DNA of 64,000 nucleotides, from contig JAPQWV010000635.1 of assembly GCA_027422505.1 (NCBI GenBank), forward strand, positions 124,001 through 188,000, in the 5' to 3' direction. A program made the position numbers and the translations under genes. The notes beneath the pieces are model-generated. The model made no database searches and was not told the origin of the DNA. It was given only the letters and a program-made list of their open reading frames with translations. Of this stretch, positions 31,613 through 42,714 are shown piece by piece. How positions within the stretch are numbered: position 1 is the stretch's first letter; each line of letters begins with the position of its first letter. This stretch comes from Craterostigma plantagineum. Taxonomy: Eukaryota; Streptophyta; Magnoliopsida; Lamiales; Linderniaceae.

Positions 31613-32385
31613 TTGCACAAGAAAAAGGTTTTAACAGTTTTTTCTCCGATTTTTTGAAAGTGATTCTTGAGATGATATGTTTTCGTTTTGATTGAATTGT
31701 ATGTCTGTTTTCTCACCTTAACTTCAAGCGATTGTTAGAGTTTTGTCTTGAATTTGGTTGGGTCGACTTACATGCCCTTTTTAAGTCTCTGCGTTTGGCA
31801 ATTCCTTTTTTTTTTTTCCAGTAGAAGATTAAATTGCAATTACCATGAAACTAATGCGTTAAGAGAAGCAAAGAGGAATGGATCTTTGACAAACAGAGAA
31901 TGGCGCAAAAATTAAGTCCTTTTTTCTAAGCTCATAAGGAAGAACAGCTTGGATCAGATTTCTGGTACTGATTTTTTTTCTTCCCTGCGTGTCATATGCA
32001 ACTTCTATGATAGAAGTAGTAAAAGGGTTTTTTTTTTTCTTCCTTTCTTCAACAGTCAATTATTCTCTGAACTTTTTATATTTTCTTGAACTGTTCCTCC
32101 TTTGTCGCCATTTTTTTCCTTATTACCTTCCATATTTAACCATCCTTGATAGATCTGTTGAAAGTAATACTCTGCATGCTCTTATCAGACCTGTTTCTAT
32201 ATTATACATTTGGGATTCAGTGGTTCTAATATATGGTTTGTAGTGATTTTCTTGCTAGCCTTTCTAAGACAACAGATAACTTGAAGTGCATTAGATATTC
32301 TCTGCAAGTCTTTCATTATAATTGCATAATAGGTGACAACTTAAAGCATTGAATCTCAAGAAAACAACCAAGAAAATAAAATGCC
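31613..32385 (+). other. Fragment mosaic, T-rich, no gene recognised
   Basis: Intron-like T-rich sequence with pyrimidine tracts, probably the intron downstream of the carrier fragment and sequence upstream of the next captured gene. Nothing recognised on either strand. Confidence 0.45.
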
Positions 32386-32665
32386 ATGGCAAAGAAATCG
32401 CAAAGACGCCGCTCAAGGAACAGAAGAGATCAAAACGGTTGTATGCCATGGAAGAGTTTTGCCCAAATTGATCTCAGTGATCTCAATTTGCCCGTTGTTC
32501 ACGAGAAATTAACCGCATCAGTTAGGCGTTTCTTGGAACAGAGGATGAGCAAAAGCAAGCATTTTAGAGAAGAAAGCTCAGATTTCATGGATGCTATGGA
32601 GATGTTGGGCTCCAATAAAGATCTGTTATCGAAACTGCTCCGAGAGTTCATAAAATACAACCATT
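32386..32665 (+). pseudogene. TRM32-like (DUF3741/DUF4378 family) gene fragment
   Basis: ATG at 32386 gives MAKKSQRRRSRNRRDQNGCM, the basic N-terminus usual in this plant family. It is followed directly by a downstream block: LTASVRRFLEQRMSKSKHF, REESSDFMDAMEMLGSNKD and LLSKLLRE, which resembles the region where relatives have FMDALExLxSNKDLFLKLLQ. The segment normally between them (WGLISMFDFRHG in relatives) is missing. After about 32665 the frame continues 115 more bases without similarity. TRM proteins act with TONNEAU1/OFP at cortical microtubules. Family assigned from memory of the motif. Confidence 0.6.
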
Positions 32666-32897
32666 GCAAATTAAGTGGTTTGTTAATATTTACTTATTCA
32701 GTATTATGGAAGTTTTTGCAACCGGCAAATGTTGGATACAATGGAAGACTTGCGATGGATACAATTGAGGCACGATATTAAGTTATACTATCAACTTCTA
32801 TGTTAAATAGCAATCGAAACAGCTTTATAATGTCATCAGTAATACCAAGATTCAGATTTCCAATTACAGTACTAAAATCAATTCGTACTACTAAGAA

Positions 32898-33428
32898 TAG
32901 GGCTGTTCATTCGGTTAAAACCGAACCGAAAATTCGGTTAACCGAATTTTCGGTTCAAGAATTTTATAACCGAAAACCGAACCGAACTTAATCGGTTCGG
33001 TTCGGTAAAAACCGAATTTCGGTTTTTTCGGTTACCGACCGAAAAAACCGAAAAAAAAAATAATAATAATAATTTTGGGGAAAAAATAATATTTCGAAAT
33101 TAATTTATATTATATTAATTAATTTACTAAATATATATTCAATAATTTATTAAAATACATATATTAATTAATTATTAAATACATATATATTAATTATTAA
33201 ATATATCAATATATATTAATAATTTATTAAATATATATTAATTAATTTATTTCGGTTTTCGGTTTTTATTCGGTTAACCGAATAACCGAACCGAAAAAAC
33301 CGAAATTTTCGGTTTTCTATTTTAAGAACCGAAAACCGAACCGAACCCATTCGGTTCGGTTCGGTTCATACCGAATTTTCCGTTTTTCGGTTCGGTTATT
33401 CGGTTATCCCGATTTTTGAACACCCCTA
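32898..33428. mobile_element. 531-bp hAT-type MITE rich in CGGTT/AACCG
   Basis: Inverted ends TAGGGCTGTTCA and TGAACACCCCTA; 8-bp TSD ACTAAGAA at 32890-32897 and 33429-33436. The outer thirds are runs of CGGTTCGGTT/AACCGAACCG words that can fold back on themselves. The centre is AT-rich (TTAATTAATTTATTAAATA). No coding capacity. Confidence 0.93.
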
Positions 33429-33539
33429 ACTAAGAAGTTGCCAGTATGTGATCTCCTCCTTTTTCATTAATTTTATTTTTTGGTCATGAGATTGTGAGTT
33501 TCGTTTATGTTGTTTCAAATTGTTCAGAAAAAGTGCATT

Positions 33540-34000
33540 ATGGCATTACACATAGGCCTGCTTCTTGCGGGTTGCTGAAAGAGTCGCTGCGGAGCGTGGT
33601 GAGTAAATAGGAGGACCTTTATGACTCTTGCAGTTTATGCTTGAAAACTTATTTCAGAGATAGTTGTATAGTAGTTATGTCATATTTTCTTCGCCTCTTT
33701 TTTTCTGAGGGTATGAAAGGGAGAGATACCTGCCTCCTCTTTTGCACGACTTATATACGTAAGGAGATTACTGGTGGATAGGAACTTATAAGGCGTAACT
33801 CATGTTATTGTCGATGAGATTCAAGAACGTGGAATAAATGAAGGTCTGCGTTAAACTATGAAGTTTCAGTTTTTATGTTTTGCTTTTTCATTTAGCTTTT
33901 TTTTTTCCTGACTTTGCTCACTTCTGCCACCTATCCATGGCAGACTTTCTTTTAATTGTTTTAGAAGATCTTCTCCCTCGCCGACCTGAACTCAAACCAC
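33540..34000 (+). pseudogene. DExH-box RNA helicase gene fragment with introns
   Basis: Three exon-like blocks. About 33560-33602: VAERVAAERGE (motif Ia region, after a degraded CTQPRR) and then GTGAGT. About 33718-33845: GRDTCLLFCTT, then THVIVDEIQERGINEG (motif II is normally DEIH; here His is replaced by Gln) and then a donor-like GTCTGC. About 33963-33995: DLLPRRPELK. Order and spacing match plant DExH1/DExH3/DHX36-like proteins. Motif III onwards and the helicase C-terminal domain are missing. Confidence 0.85.
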
Positions 34001-34149
34001 AATACAGAGCAACCATTACTTTACTTCGTGGACAAGACTAGCTTTTCTCCATCTTGCTTCTTTCACCCACAGAATCGATCCTATGTTTGGCTATGACTTG
34101 CAAAACGTTCAAGTCCTTGGCTCGACGCTCTTTGGAAAGACTACGCTTT

Positions 34150-34590
34150 TTAAAAAGCGCAGGAAGCTGTTATTGCATCGAAGGAAGTCGAAAGGTCTGT
34201 CGAGGAGCTGACCGTTGAGCTCATTACAGCGAAGCAACCCCGGAATCTGCTCACTCATCTCACATGGAGGACGAGGAGCAAAGGATGCTCACCCAGCCCA
34301 CAAGAAGGGCTTGACTGGGAAAGGGAGCTTAAGGACACTGAGGAAGAGCATTTGAAGTTGTGCGAAAAGATGGATTCACGAATGATCTTAAGACGAAGTT
34401 GCAAGAGGCAAATGGGCTGCTCAGAGATTTGAAAGCTGAGCTAGCTGCTTATATGCTGAACACCGAAGGAGCTAGCGCTAAGATTGAGAATCAACAGACT
34501 CACGGCGATATAGAAGCAGTCATTGATATGGCTAAGAAAGAAGTCGAACAAGTGAAGCTGAGCATTGGAAGTCGCTCAATAAGTTTGTAA
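34150..34590 (+). pseudogene. WEB1/WEB-family coiled-coil gene fragment
   Basis: About 34160-34230 gives EAVIASKEVERSVEELTVEL in a shifting frame. The frame from 34360 gives NDLKTKLQEANG, LLRDLKAELAAYM, then THGDIEAVIDMAKKEVEQVK. These resemble WEAK CHLOROPLAST MOVEMENT UNDER BLUE LIGHT family coiled coils (LLDLKAELAAYM, THxDIQxAVxxAKKELEEV). Frameshifts near 34350 and a stop at 34588 leave a short remnant. It is the last recognisable host piece; AT-rich repeats follow. Confidence 0.78.
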
Positions 34591-34599
34591 GATATGTGT

Positions 34600-37500
34600 A
34601 AGTGTTGCTTAGTAGTTTCCAGTAGTGCAAATATGAATGGAAAGCGCTCAATACATTTAAAAGTCATCTAAGTCTTCATTAGTAGCCTATACTATGTTTT
34701 TTTGTAAGTCTAAAAGTAGTCTTCATAGTGTATACTCATATATTGCATGATACATTAGAAATTATTTTAGGTGATCCAAGCCATAATAATATTTCTGTCG
34801 TGTATTGTAAATAATGTCAATATAAATTTTATACGTGTAACAATAAAAAAATATTGAATTGTACATTACAATTTTTTTTTATTTGACATGCGCCATAATA
34901 ATATCTCAGTCGTGTATTGTAAAGAATGCCAACATTCAGATGTTCGTATTCAGTAGTGAAAAGTAAATGAAGTCTTTCATAGTAGTTGTCGGTAGTGCAA
35001 ATAAAATGTATGATGAGAAATCGCACGACTATGAGCCTTACAAGATGTCTCGACCTAAAGTTCTAGGACAAACCCTTTAATTACACGACTGCTTCAGTAA
35101 CAGTCGTGCAAACATAAGACTCACAAAGATCATGATTAAATGATGTCGTTCACAACTTGACATATAATGCAATATTATTTTATATTGTTACACGTAAAAA
35201 AAATATATTTGACATTCTTTACAATACACGACTAGAATATTATTATGATGCATGTCAATTAAAAATAATTTCTCATGTATCATGCAAATTTATGATTATT
35301 TATTTTATTTGACATGCGCCATAATAGTATCTCAGTCGTGTATTGTGAAGAATGCCAACATTCAGATGTTCGTATTCAGTAGTGCAAGTTAAATGAGATA
35401 TTCCATAGTAGTTGTCAGTAGTGCAAATAAAATGTACGATGAGAAATCGCATGACTATGAACCTTACAAGATGCCTGGACCTAAAGTTCTAGGACAAGCC
35501 CTTTAATTACACGACTGCTTCGGTAACAGTCGTGCAAAAGTAAGACTCAAAAAGATCATGATTAAATGATGCCGTTCACAAGTTGACATATAATACAATA
35601 TTATTTTATATTGTTACACGTATATACTTGACATTCTTTACAACATGACTGAAATATTATCATGGCCCAGATCAAGTAAAAAATAATTTTAAGATATATG
35701 TTGGCATTCTTCACATAGCATGACTGAAATATTATTATGGCGCACGTCAAATAAAAATGATTTGTAATGTATAATGCAATATTTTTTATATCGTTACACG
35801 TAGAAAAAAAAAACATTTGACACTGTTTACAATACATAACTCGAATATTATTATGGCGCACGTCAAGTAAAAGTAATTTGTAATGTATAATGCAATATTT
35901 TTATATTGTTACATGTATAAAAAATATATTTGACATTCTATGCAATACACGACTGAAATATTATTATGGCCCAGATCAAGTAAAAATAATTTCTAACGTA
36001 TGTTGGCATTCTTCACAATACACGACTGAAATATTATTATGCCGCATGCTAGATCAAAATGATTTCTAATGTATAGTGCAATTTATATTGTTACATGTAT
36101 AAAATATATATTTGACATTCTTTACAATACACGACTAAAATATTATTATGATGCATGTCAATTAAAAATAATTTCTCATGTATCATGCAAAATTATTATT
36201 ATTATTATTTTATTTGACATGCACATAATAATATCTCAGTCGTGTATTGTGAAGAATGCCAACATTCAGATGTTCGTATTTAGTAGTGCAAATTAAATGA
36301 AGTCTTCCATAGTAGTTGTCAGTAGTGCAAATAAAATGTATAATGAGAAATCGGACGACTATGAGCCTTACAAGATGTCTGGACCTAAAGTTCAAGGACA
36401 AACCATTTAATTACACGACTGCTTCAGTAACAGTCGTGCAAAAATAAGACTCACAAAGATCATGATTAATGATGTCGTTCACAAGTTGACATATAATCCA
36501 ATATTAATTTATTTTGCTACACGTATAAAAAATATATTTGACTTTCTTTACAATACATGACTGAAATATTATTATGGCCCAGATCAAGTAAAAAATATTT
36601 AATATATGTTGGCATTCTTCACATAGCACTACTGAAATATTATTATTGTGCACGTCAAATAAAATTATGTATAATGCAATATTATTTATTTGAGTTTGAT
36701 TTTTTTGTTTGGCCGGTCTCGACTCCACTATAAAATAAATGCGCGGGTCTCGAGTACACTATAAAATAAATATCCCGACCACGGATGAAGTTTGTGGATT
36801 AAGATGAAGACGATAATCAGATTTGACCACTGATTTAATGATTTATGTTTATTTTTTATAGGATGTTGCCTACCCCGACCCGAAACCCGCACCGAAACCC
36901 GTCCCTTATAGTTATTTTATTATATTATATATATTTATATAACATTAGAACATATATTTAATAAATAATAATTATTAGAAAAAAATTTAAAATGCGGGGC
37001 AGTTTTTTTCTGAGGCGGATCTCGGGTCCACTATAAAATAAATGATGCATGTCAATTAAAATAATTTCTCATGTAACATGTAAAATTATGATTATTTATA
37101 TTGTAATATTGCATTACACCTTATTATTCTTATAAATGTACTTAGTGACTGGCATTGAAAAAGTTATTATGGCCAGTCCAGATCAAGTAAAATAATTTGT
37201 AATTTACAATATAATATTTTTATATCATTACACGCATAATAAATATATTGGACATTCTTTACAATACACGACCGAAATATTATTATGACGCATGTCAATT
37301 AAAAATAATTTCTCATGTATGATGCAAAAATTATGATTATTTATATTGTATAATGCATTACACCTTATGACTCTTATAAATTTATTTACTGACTGACATT
37401 CATTAGAAACATTTAATTTGCACTAGTGATACATCTGAATGTTGGCATTCCTCACAATACACGACTGAAATATTATTATGGTGAATGCCAAATAAAAATT

Positions 37501-38260
37501 ATTTCTAATGCAATAGTTTTTATATTGTTACACGTATAAAAAATATATTGACATTCTTTACAATACATACTTAAATATTATTATGGCCCATAGCAAGTAA
37601 ATAATTTCTACTTAATGTTTGCATTCTTCACAATACACGACTGCAATATTATTATGACGCACGTCTAATAAAAATGATTTGTAATGTATAATGCAATATT
37701 TTTTTAATTGTTACATGTATAAAAAATATATTCGACATTCTTTACAATGCACGACTGAAATATTATTATGGCACAGATCAAATAAAAAAATTATAATGTA
37801 GTATGCTATAATTATTTATATTTTAAGAATTCACTACACCTTACTACTCTTATATATTTATTTAGCCAGTGCCATCATTAGAAACATTTAATTAGCACTA
37901 CTGCATACGAACATCTGAATGTTGTCATTCTTCACAATACACGACTGAAATATGCATTCCAAATAAAAATAATTTTTAATGTATAATGCAATATTTTTAT
38001 ATTGTTACACGTATTGACAATATTTACATTACACGACTGAAATATTATTATGTCACATATCAACTAAAAGTGATTTCTAATGTATCATGCAATATTATAA
38101 TTATTTCTAAGATACACGTAAAAAACGTATATTTTACAATCGACCTTCATTAGTAGTGTATATACTCATATTTTTTATATGTTAGACAAAAAATAATTAT
38201 AATATTGAGTGATACATAGAAATTATTGAAGGCGGACAAGAAATTTGTAAGGGGCGTCTA
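34600..38260. repeat. AT-rich field of CACGACTGAAATATTATTAT repeats
   Basis: About 14 plus-oriented copies of CACGACTGAAATATTATTAT (35228, 35950, 36020, 36130, 36550, 37266, 37460, 37751, 38033 and others) and at least four inverted copies (ATAATATCTCAGTCGTGTAT type: 34781, 34890, 35320, 36225). Typical flanks are TTGACATTCTTTACAATA and AAAATAATTTCTAATGTAT. Longer blocks of about 350 bp (TTCAGATGTTCGTATT, CGACTATGAGCCTTACAAGA, TTACACGACTGCTTCAGTAA) repeat near 34930, 35360 and 36260. No coding. Possibly subterminal repeats of a DNA transposon; class unknown. Confidence 0.85.
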
Positions 38261-40112
38261 AGTCTTTATAAGTAGTTGTTAGTAGTTCAAATTTAATGTG
38301 CCTAATGAATAGAAGTCGTTCAATAAGAACCCATTATTTGGCACTTCTACGACTTTCTGTGTTGTTCTCTCTCATTGACATCTTCAATTATCAATAAAGA
38401 AGACATATACGAGCATGGCATGATGAAAGAATAAATGACATGATAAAAGAAGAAAGAGCAAAGAGTGTTGATTAGTGTACGAATCCATCGAGTTCCATAC
38501 AATAACGCCGGGATGAGAGGTCTCTCAGCTTCCACGCCCGCATCAAAACCCGCCATGTGGTATTCTCCAACTAGATAACCCTAACAGGCAGGCTTACGGT
38601 TGTCTTCTAACCCTCCATATGTATCCTCTTAAAGAAATAATAATGAATGTATGAATGAAAACAAACTTAAAAGAAAACTGAAGAAAAATCAACAGCAACA
38701 TCAAAACATTACTTAAAATGTTAAAAGACTCACCGAGTAATTAACAGATGCATGTGCCTTAGACGATTGAGTGAATAGATTGTTTTACATACCAAATCCA
38801 TCTCGAGCGAGATGAAGGGCGTTTGCCGCCAACTTGGCGACCATCGATTCTAAGAGGTTATTTAAATGCTTATGTTAGTATGGAACATGTAAATAATTGT
38901 CTGAAATTTCAACGACCGGCACCGTATAAAGATGTGGATCTTATGACATCAGTCAAGCAACAAAGAACATTACATACATTATATGGAACTTCGTAACAAT
39001 CTTTCGACATTTGGCAGCAGCCACATACCTATTCATGAAGCATTCGGCACAATCTTTTTTCCATTACATTAGGGATTACACGTTATTTGTGCCATCACAT
39101 CATTGGTAAGTAATGTCAATTAAGATTCAGTTGTTGAACCTAAAGACAGTTGACGTATACCTTCCGAAGTTGATTGTCATGCATGGTCAGTTGTACGTTA
39201 TCGTGTATTGAGATGCGTCCAGTAGGTATCAAGATTTTAATCATCAAAGGAAATTATATGGGGATACCAAGTTCTTCAAACATTCAGACATTATGGACAT
39301 ATTATACCACAAAACCTTTAACACCATATAATATAATATCTTACCGTACTTTTTATTCAATATTGTGTATGAATGCAATTGATCAGTATCAGCACAGAAC
39401 TTATATGCTTTATATTACTCTGTTTTGCATCTTGACTTCATTGATCTTCAACGGGTCGAAGTATAAGGAGCAAATCTCAAGTCCACTCTACCCACCTTCA
39501 AGCTAAGGAATCGGAGATTGGTAAGAATATTTTTTAACATCAATATTGCAAGACTGCTCCATTGATCGACTATAATTCTATATAATAGAAAGTTTCTTGC
39601 GGTATGAAATAGTTTTCGTACAGTCGTGCAGTTTCTTGCGGGTGTAAAGAGTATGAAGTCTACAATAATTAGGTGAGAGATTGCTTAACTAACGGTGTGT
39701 AATAAGAACATAATGCACTAGTGTTGTATTTTATTTTAATGCACTATTGCATCGTTCTTACTCTTGTTTCCTCAGTTTACATGATTGTTTCAATAACAGT
39801 CGTGCAATAGTTTTCGTACAGTCGTCCAGTTTCTTGCGGGTGTAAATAGTATGTATTGGAACATTTATTCTGATTTCTTTGTTTGAAGTTCTACATAATT
39901 ATGTTTCTAATTTCACAATCCATGATTAACATATATGTAGGGTTTGTCCTGTTTTGGCACAACTGTTATTGAAGCAGTCGCGTAATTTAAGGGTTTGTCC
40001 TATTTTTGCACAACTGTTATTGAAGCAGTCGTGTAATTTAACAAACAGGAGGTCGTGCATAATTTCAAATGGATCTGAACCATGTAAGGAAGTTGTAATA
40101 GTGCATTATAAC
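38261..40112. other. No gene recognised; inverted copies of the AT-rich field at the end
   Basis: 38300-39900 shows no recognised domain. The words CAACTGTTATTGAAGCAGTC plus GTAATTTAAGGGTTTGTCCT occur twice at 39940-40045. They are the reverse complement of the block AGGACAAACC...TTACACGACTGC...CAGTCGTGCA at 35068, 35488 and 36394. So the field is bounded by an inverted repeat about 4.5 kb wide. TTTCGTACAGTCG/CAGTTTCTTGCGGGTGTAAA also occurs twice (39610, 39800). Confidence 0.55.
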
Positions 40113-41035
40113 TGATACGAAACCAGCAAGCGAGCAAGTCACTGGGGAGGACGCGATTACGGCTAAACAAGGAAATACGAAGACATCCGATGATCCACTC
40201 CACAACATACTCGGACCAATGACCCGATCAAGAAAGAAACAAATGGAAGAGGCCTTGAACTGGTTAATTCATTAGACCTTCGCTCAAGATCTCAACTCGA
40301 CTAAGGAGGCCCAAGCCAAATGCTTTAACACACTAGGAGTAACAGGGCCGAAACGAAGTGAACTCGAGGCCGTTTTAACACCTTGTAGCCGTAATTCCGA
40401 AGGCCCAATGAGCCCAGAGAAGCTGTAGAGATTGAAGTTGAAGCATCACCAAGCAACGTTTGAAAGGTCCACCACATTGTTTGAGTCAGTCAATGTTCTT
40501 CAAGCTCGTACTTCTATGTCCATAATGTCCTAGCATTGTTTTTTCTTTGTTCCTTATATTTCGATTGATGCATGTGAGAAAGACAAGTTCGATTTCAATA
40601 ATAAACCCCGTGGGTTAATTTTCCTTCCGCTAGTTTTTCGCAAATTAGTCTGTTGACTTATCAACTAGTCTTTCGTGCAATTTAGCTAGTTGTGGCGTCA
40701 AAACTTTCATCCAAACGCAACCCGTAATTCAAAGGTGTTAGGCGTCGTACTAATGTTGTTGTTTGAAGGTCGGTTCGAGTCGAGGGGATAGAATTCGGAA
40801 ACCATTCTTTGTGATTCGAAGGTGGTAGGTATATCCTATTTTTGTCGTGTCCAACCCACGCAATTCGTGTTCTCCAAATTGCATCCTATCAGTTTCCGGT
40901 TTGTATCAAGCCTAATTTTTCGTGTCTAGTAGTTTTATCTTATTTTATTTTGAGTTCGCGTCAGTTTCGTTCGTCGAGTCAAACCGTTCAAGGACGATCT
41001 CAGCTCACTTACGAATCTCCACCAGGTTCGTATCA
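40113..41035 (+). repeat. 5' LTR of a Ty3/Gypsy element
   Basis: Starts TGATACGAAACC and ends GGTTCGTATCA, inverted ends of each other. It is followed after two bases by a tRNA-Met-type primer site. About 923 bp. The 5 bases before it (ATAAC) would be the TSD; the 3' LTR is not in the window. Confidence 0.82.
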
Positions 41036-41037
41036 GT

Positions 41038-41049
41038 TGGTATCAGAGC
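41038..41049 (+). other. Primer-binding site (initiator tRNA-Met type)
   Basis: TGGTATCAGAGC, the standard sequence complementary to the 3' end of initiator Met tRNA, placed just after the LTR. Confidence 0.92.
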
Positions 41050-41085
41050 CGGTCTCCTTGATTGATAGTGTTCGAGTAAAAATCA

Positions 41086-41540
41086 AAGAAAAAAAGTAGT
41101 TGCCGAAAAAAATGAAGAGAAAATCAGCAAAAAAAAAAAGAGAAGTCTGAAAAAAAAAGAACATAAAAAAAAATCGAAAAAAAAAAAGAGCAGAAAAAAT
41201 CGATCAAAAAAAAGGAAAGAAGAAAAATAATAATAGTTCCGCAACATTATTATTATTATTTTTAGTCATTATATTAAGATTATTTTTTTCCTTTGTCCAC
41301 CTTCGAGTCTTACGCCGTTCTTACATTGTATTTTTTTTCTCTTCTTCTTATCGTTGGGATCTTAGTCGAGTCGTGCTAAGGCGCTTGATTTCGAGTGAAG
41401 GGAAAATAAAATTTAAAAAAAAAGAGTGTTGAGTGACCCAAACCCCATACATAAGCCGAGAGTATACACTTGGTGAGTGATATTTCGGGTTCGGAGGGGT
41501 AGGGGTGTGAGGAATATTTTTTTAGAAAAAAAAACAAGAA
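41086..41540 (+). other. Purine-rich leader of the Gypsy element
   Basis: Long AAAAAAGAGAAGAAA-type low-complexity runs, then a T-rich stretch and more A runs, up to the gag ATG. Untranslated leader. Confidence 0.7.
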
Positions 41541-42331
41541 ATGTCGGGATTACCGCCACCAGACCTGTTACAAGCATTTAGAGAGGAAGTAGCGCGCATG
41601 AATAACAACTATGCTGCCATCTTGACACAATTGCGGGAATTGAGGCTAAACAACCAACGGAGGGATGACGATCATGCTAGCACGCATGGGACAGATTTCG
41701 AGCGAGGCGATGACGACGAGACTGAGGCATCTGAGGGAAATCGGAAGAGACGAAGGCCAGCTCATGATGATCTTAGGAACATTCACATCAAGCTACCGAT
41801 GTTTCGCGGACAAAACGACCCCGAAGCCTATCAAGATTGGGAAGCGAAGGTGGAGCGTGTCTTCACTGTTCATGGCTATTCCGAACACCGAAAGGTTGAG
41901 CTCGCAGCGTTGGAGTTCCAAGGGTACGCACAGATTTGGTGGGACAAAGTCTTCAAGGATCGCACCCGTTACGGGGAGCGCCAAATCAGCACTTGGGAGG
42001 AGATGAAACGGGTGATGAGGAAGAGGTTCGTACCACCCCACTACTATCGTGAGCTCTACAACAAGCTTCAAAATACCAGCAAGGAGGAAAGAGCGTTGCC
42101 GATTGTTACCAAGAAATGGAGACGGCCATGACGAGCGCGAATATAAACGAAGACGAAGAGGCTACGATGGCTCGATTTTTGGAGGATTAAGGCATGATAT
42201 TGCCGACCGAGTTGAGCTGCACCATTACATGGACCTAAACGAGTTGATGCACCAAGCCGAGAAGGTGGAGAAGCAGCTCCAACGTCGGAGTGGCAAAGCA
42301 TCAAATTTTCAGCCGCCGGGTCAAGGGAATG
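41541..42331 (+). pseudogene. Ty3/Gypsy gag, frameshifted and split by a Copia insertion
   Basis: ATG at 41541. Acidic/basic N-terminus, then KLPMFRGQNDPEAYQDWEAK, LEFQGYAQIWWDK, TWEEMKRVMRKRF and VPPHYYRELYNKLQ: the Retrotrans_gag domain of chromovirus-like plant elements. The frame breaks near 42080; another frame resumes with RHDIADRVELHHYMDLNE, LMHQAEKVEKQLQRR to 42331, so at least two frameshifts. Gag would form the capsid. The coding sequence continues at 55756 beyond the 13.4-kb insertion. Confidence 0.9.
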
Positions 42332-42630
42332 TGTTGGTCCCGAATACACCAAACAAGGAATCAAAGAGGCTTTGATGGAATGAAAAAGGGAGAATTTCTC
42401 ACCTTGTAGTGTGTGTAGTGTGTGAAAACTAGGGTTAGCCTTTTGATATTTGATTACCTTTCAAATGGTGTTGGTAAAACCTTATATACCACATTAACCC
42501 TAGGTATATTAAGGCACATACACCAAAAATTAAAATAATTACATTCAAGTCCAAAGCCCAAGCTAAAAGGATAATTACAATATAAATCCCAAGACTTAAA
42601 CTATTGACACAATCACTAAATATCCTAACA
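42332..42630 (-). repeat. Copia LTR, left copy (3' LTR)
   Basis: TGTTGGTCCC ... ATATCCTAACA, 299 bp. It holds a minus-strand TATATAAGG promoter word (about 42480-42488). Compared with the right copy it has 7 extra bases near the start (GAATACA region). Confidence 0.95.
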
Positions 42631-42655
42631 ATCTCCCCCTTTGTGTCAATTGTTG
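42631..42655 (-). other. Copia polypurine tract
   Basis: On the minus strand ACAAAGGGGGAGAT directly precedes the 3' LTR, the usual Copia form. Confidence 0.9.
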
Positions 42656-42714
42656 GGAGTCTTGGATCTTGGGCGTTGGGATGGTGGATTAGCGTGTAAG
42701 TGTTTCGCGAAGTC

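Noticed and set aside
38540..38575. Possible Helitron 3' end (AACTAGA after GC-rich words)
   Set aside because: CCCGCATCAAAACCCGCC does not form the needed hairpin before CTAG; not enough to close the 17071 Helitron.
39174..39506. 110-residue plus-strand frame
   Set aside because: AT-rich, no domain, no neighbours supporting a gene.
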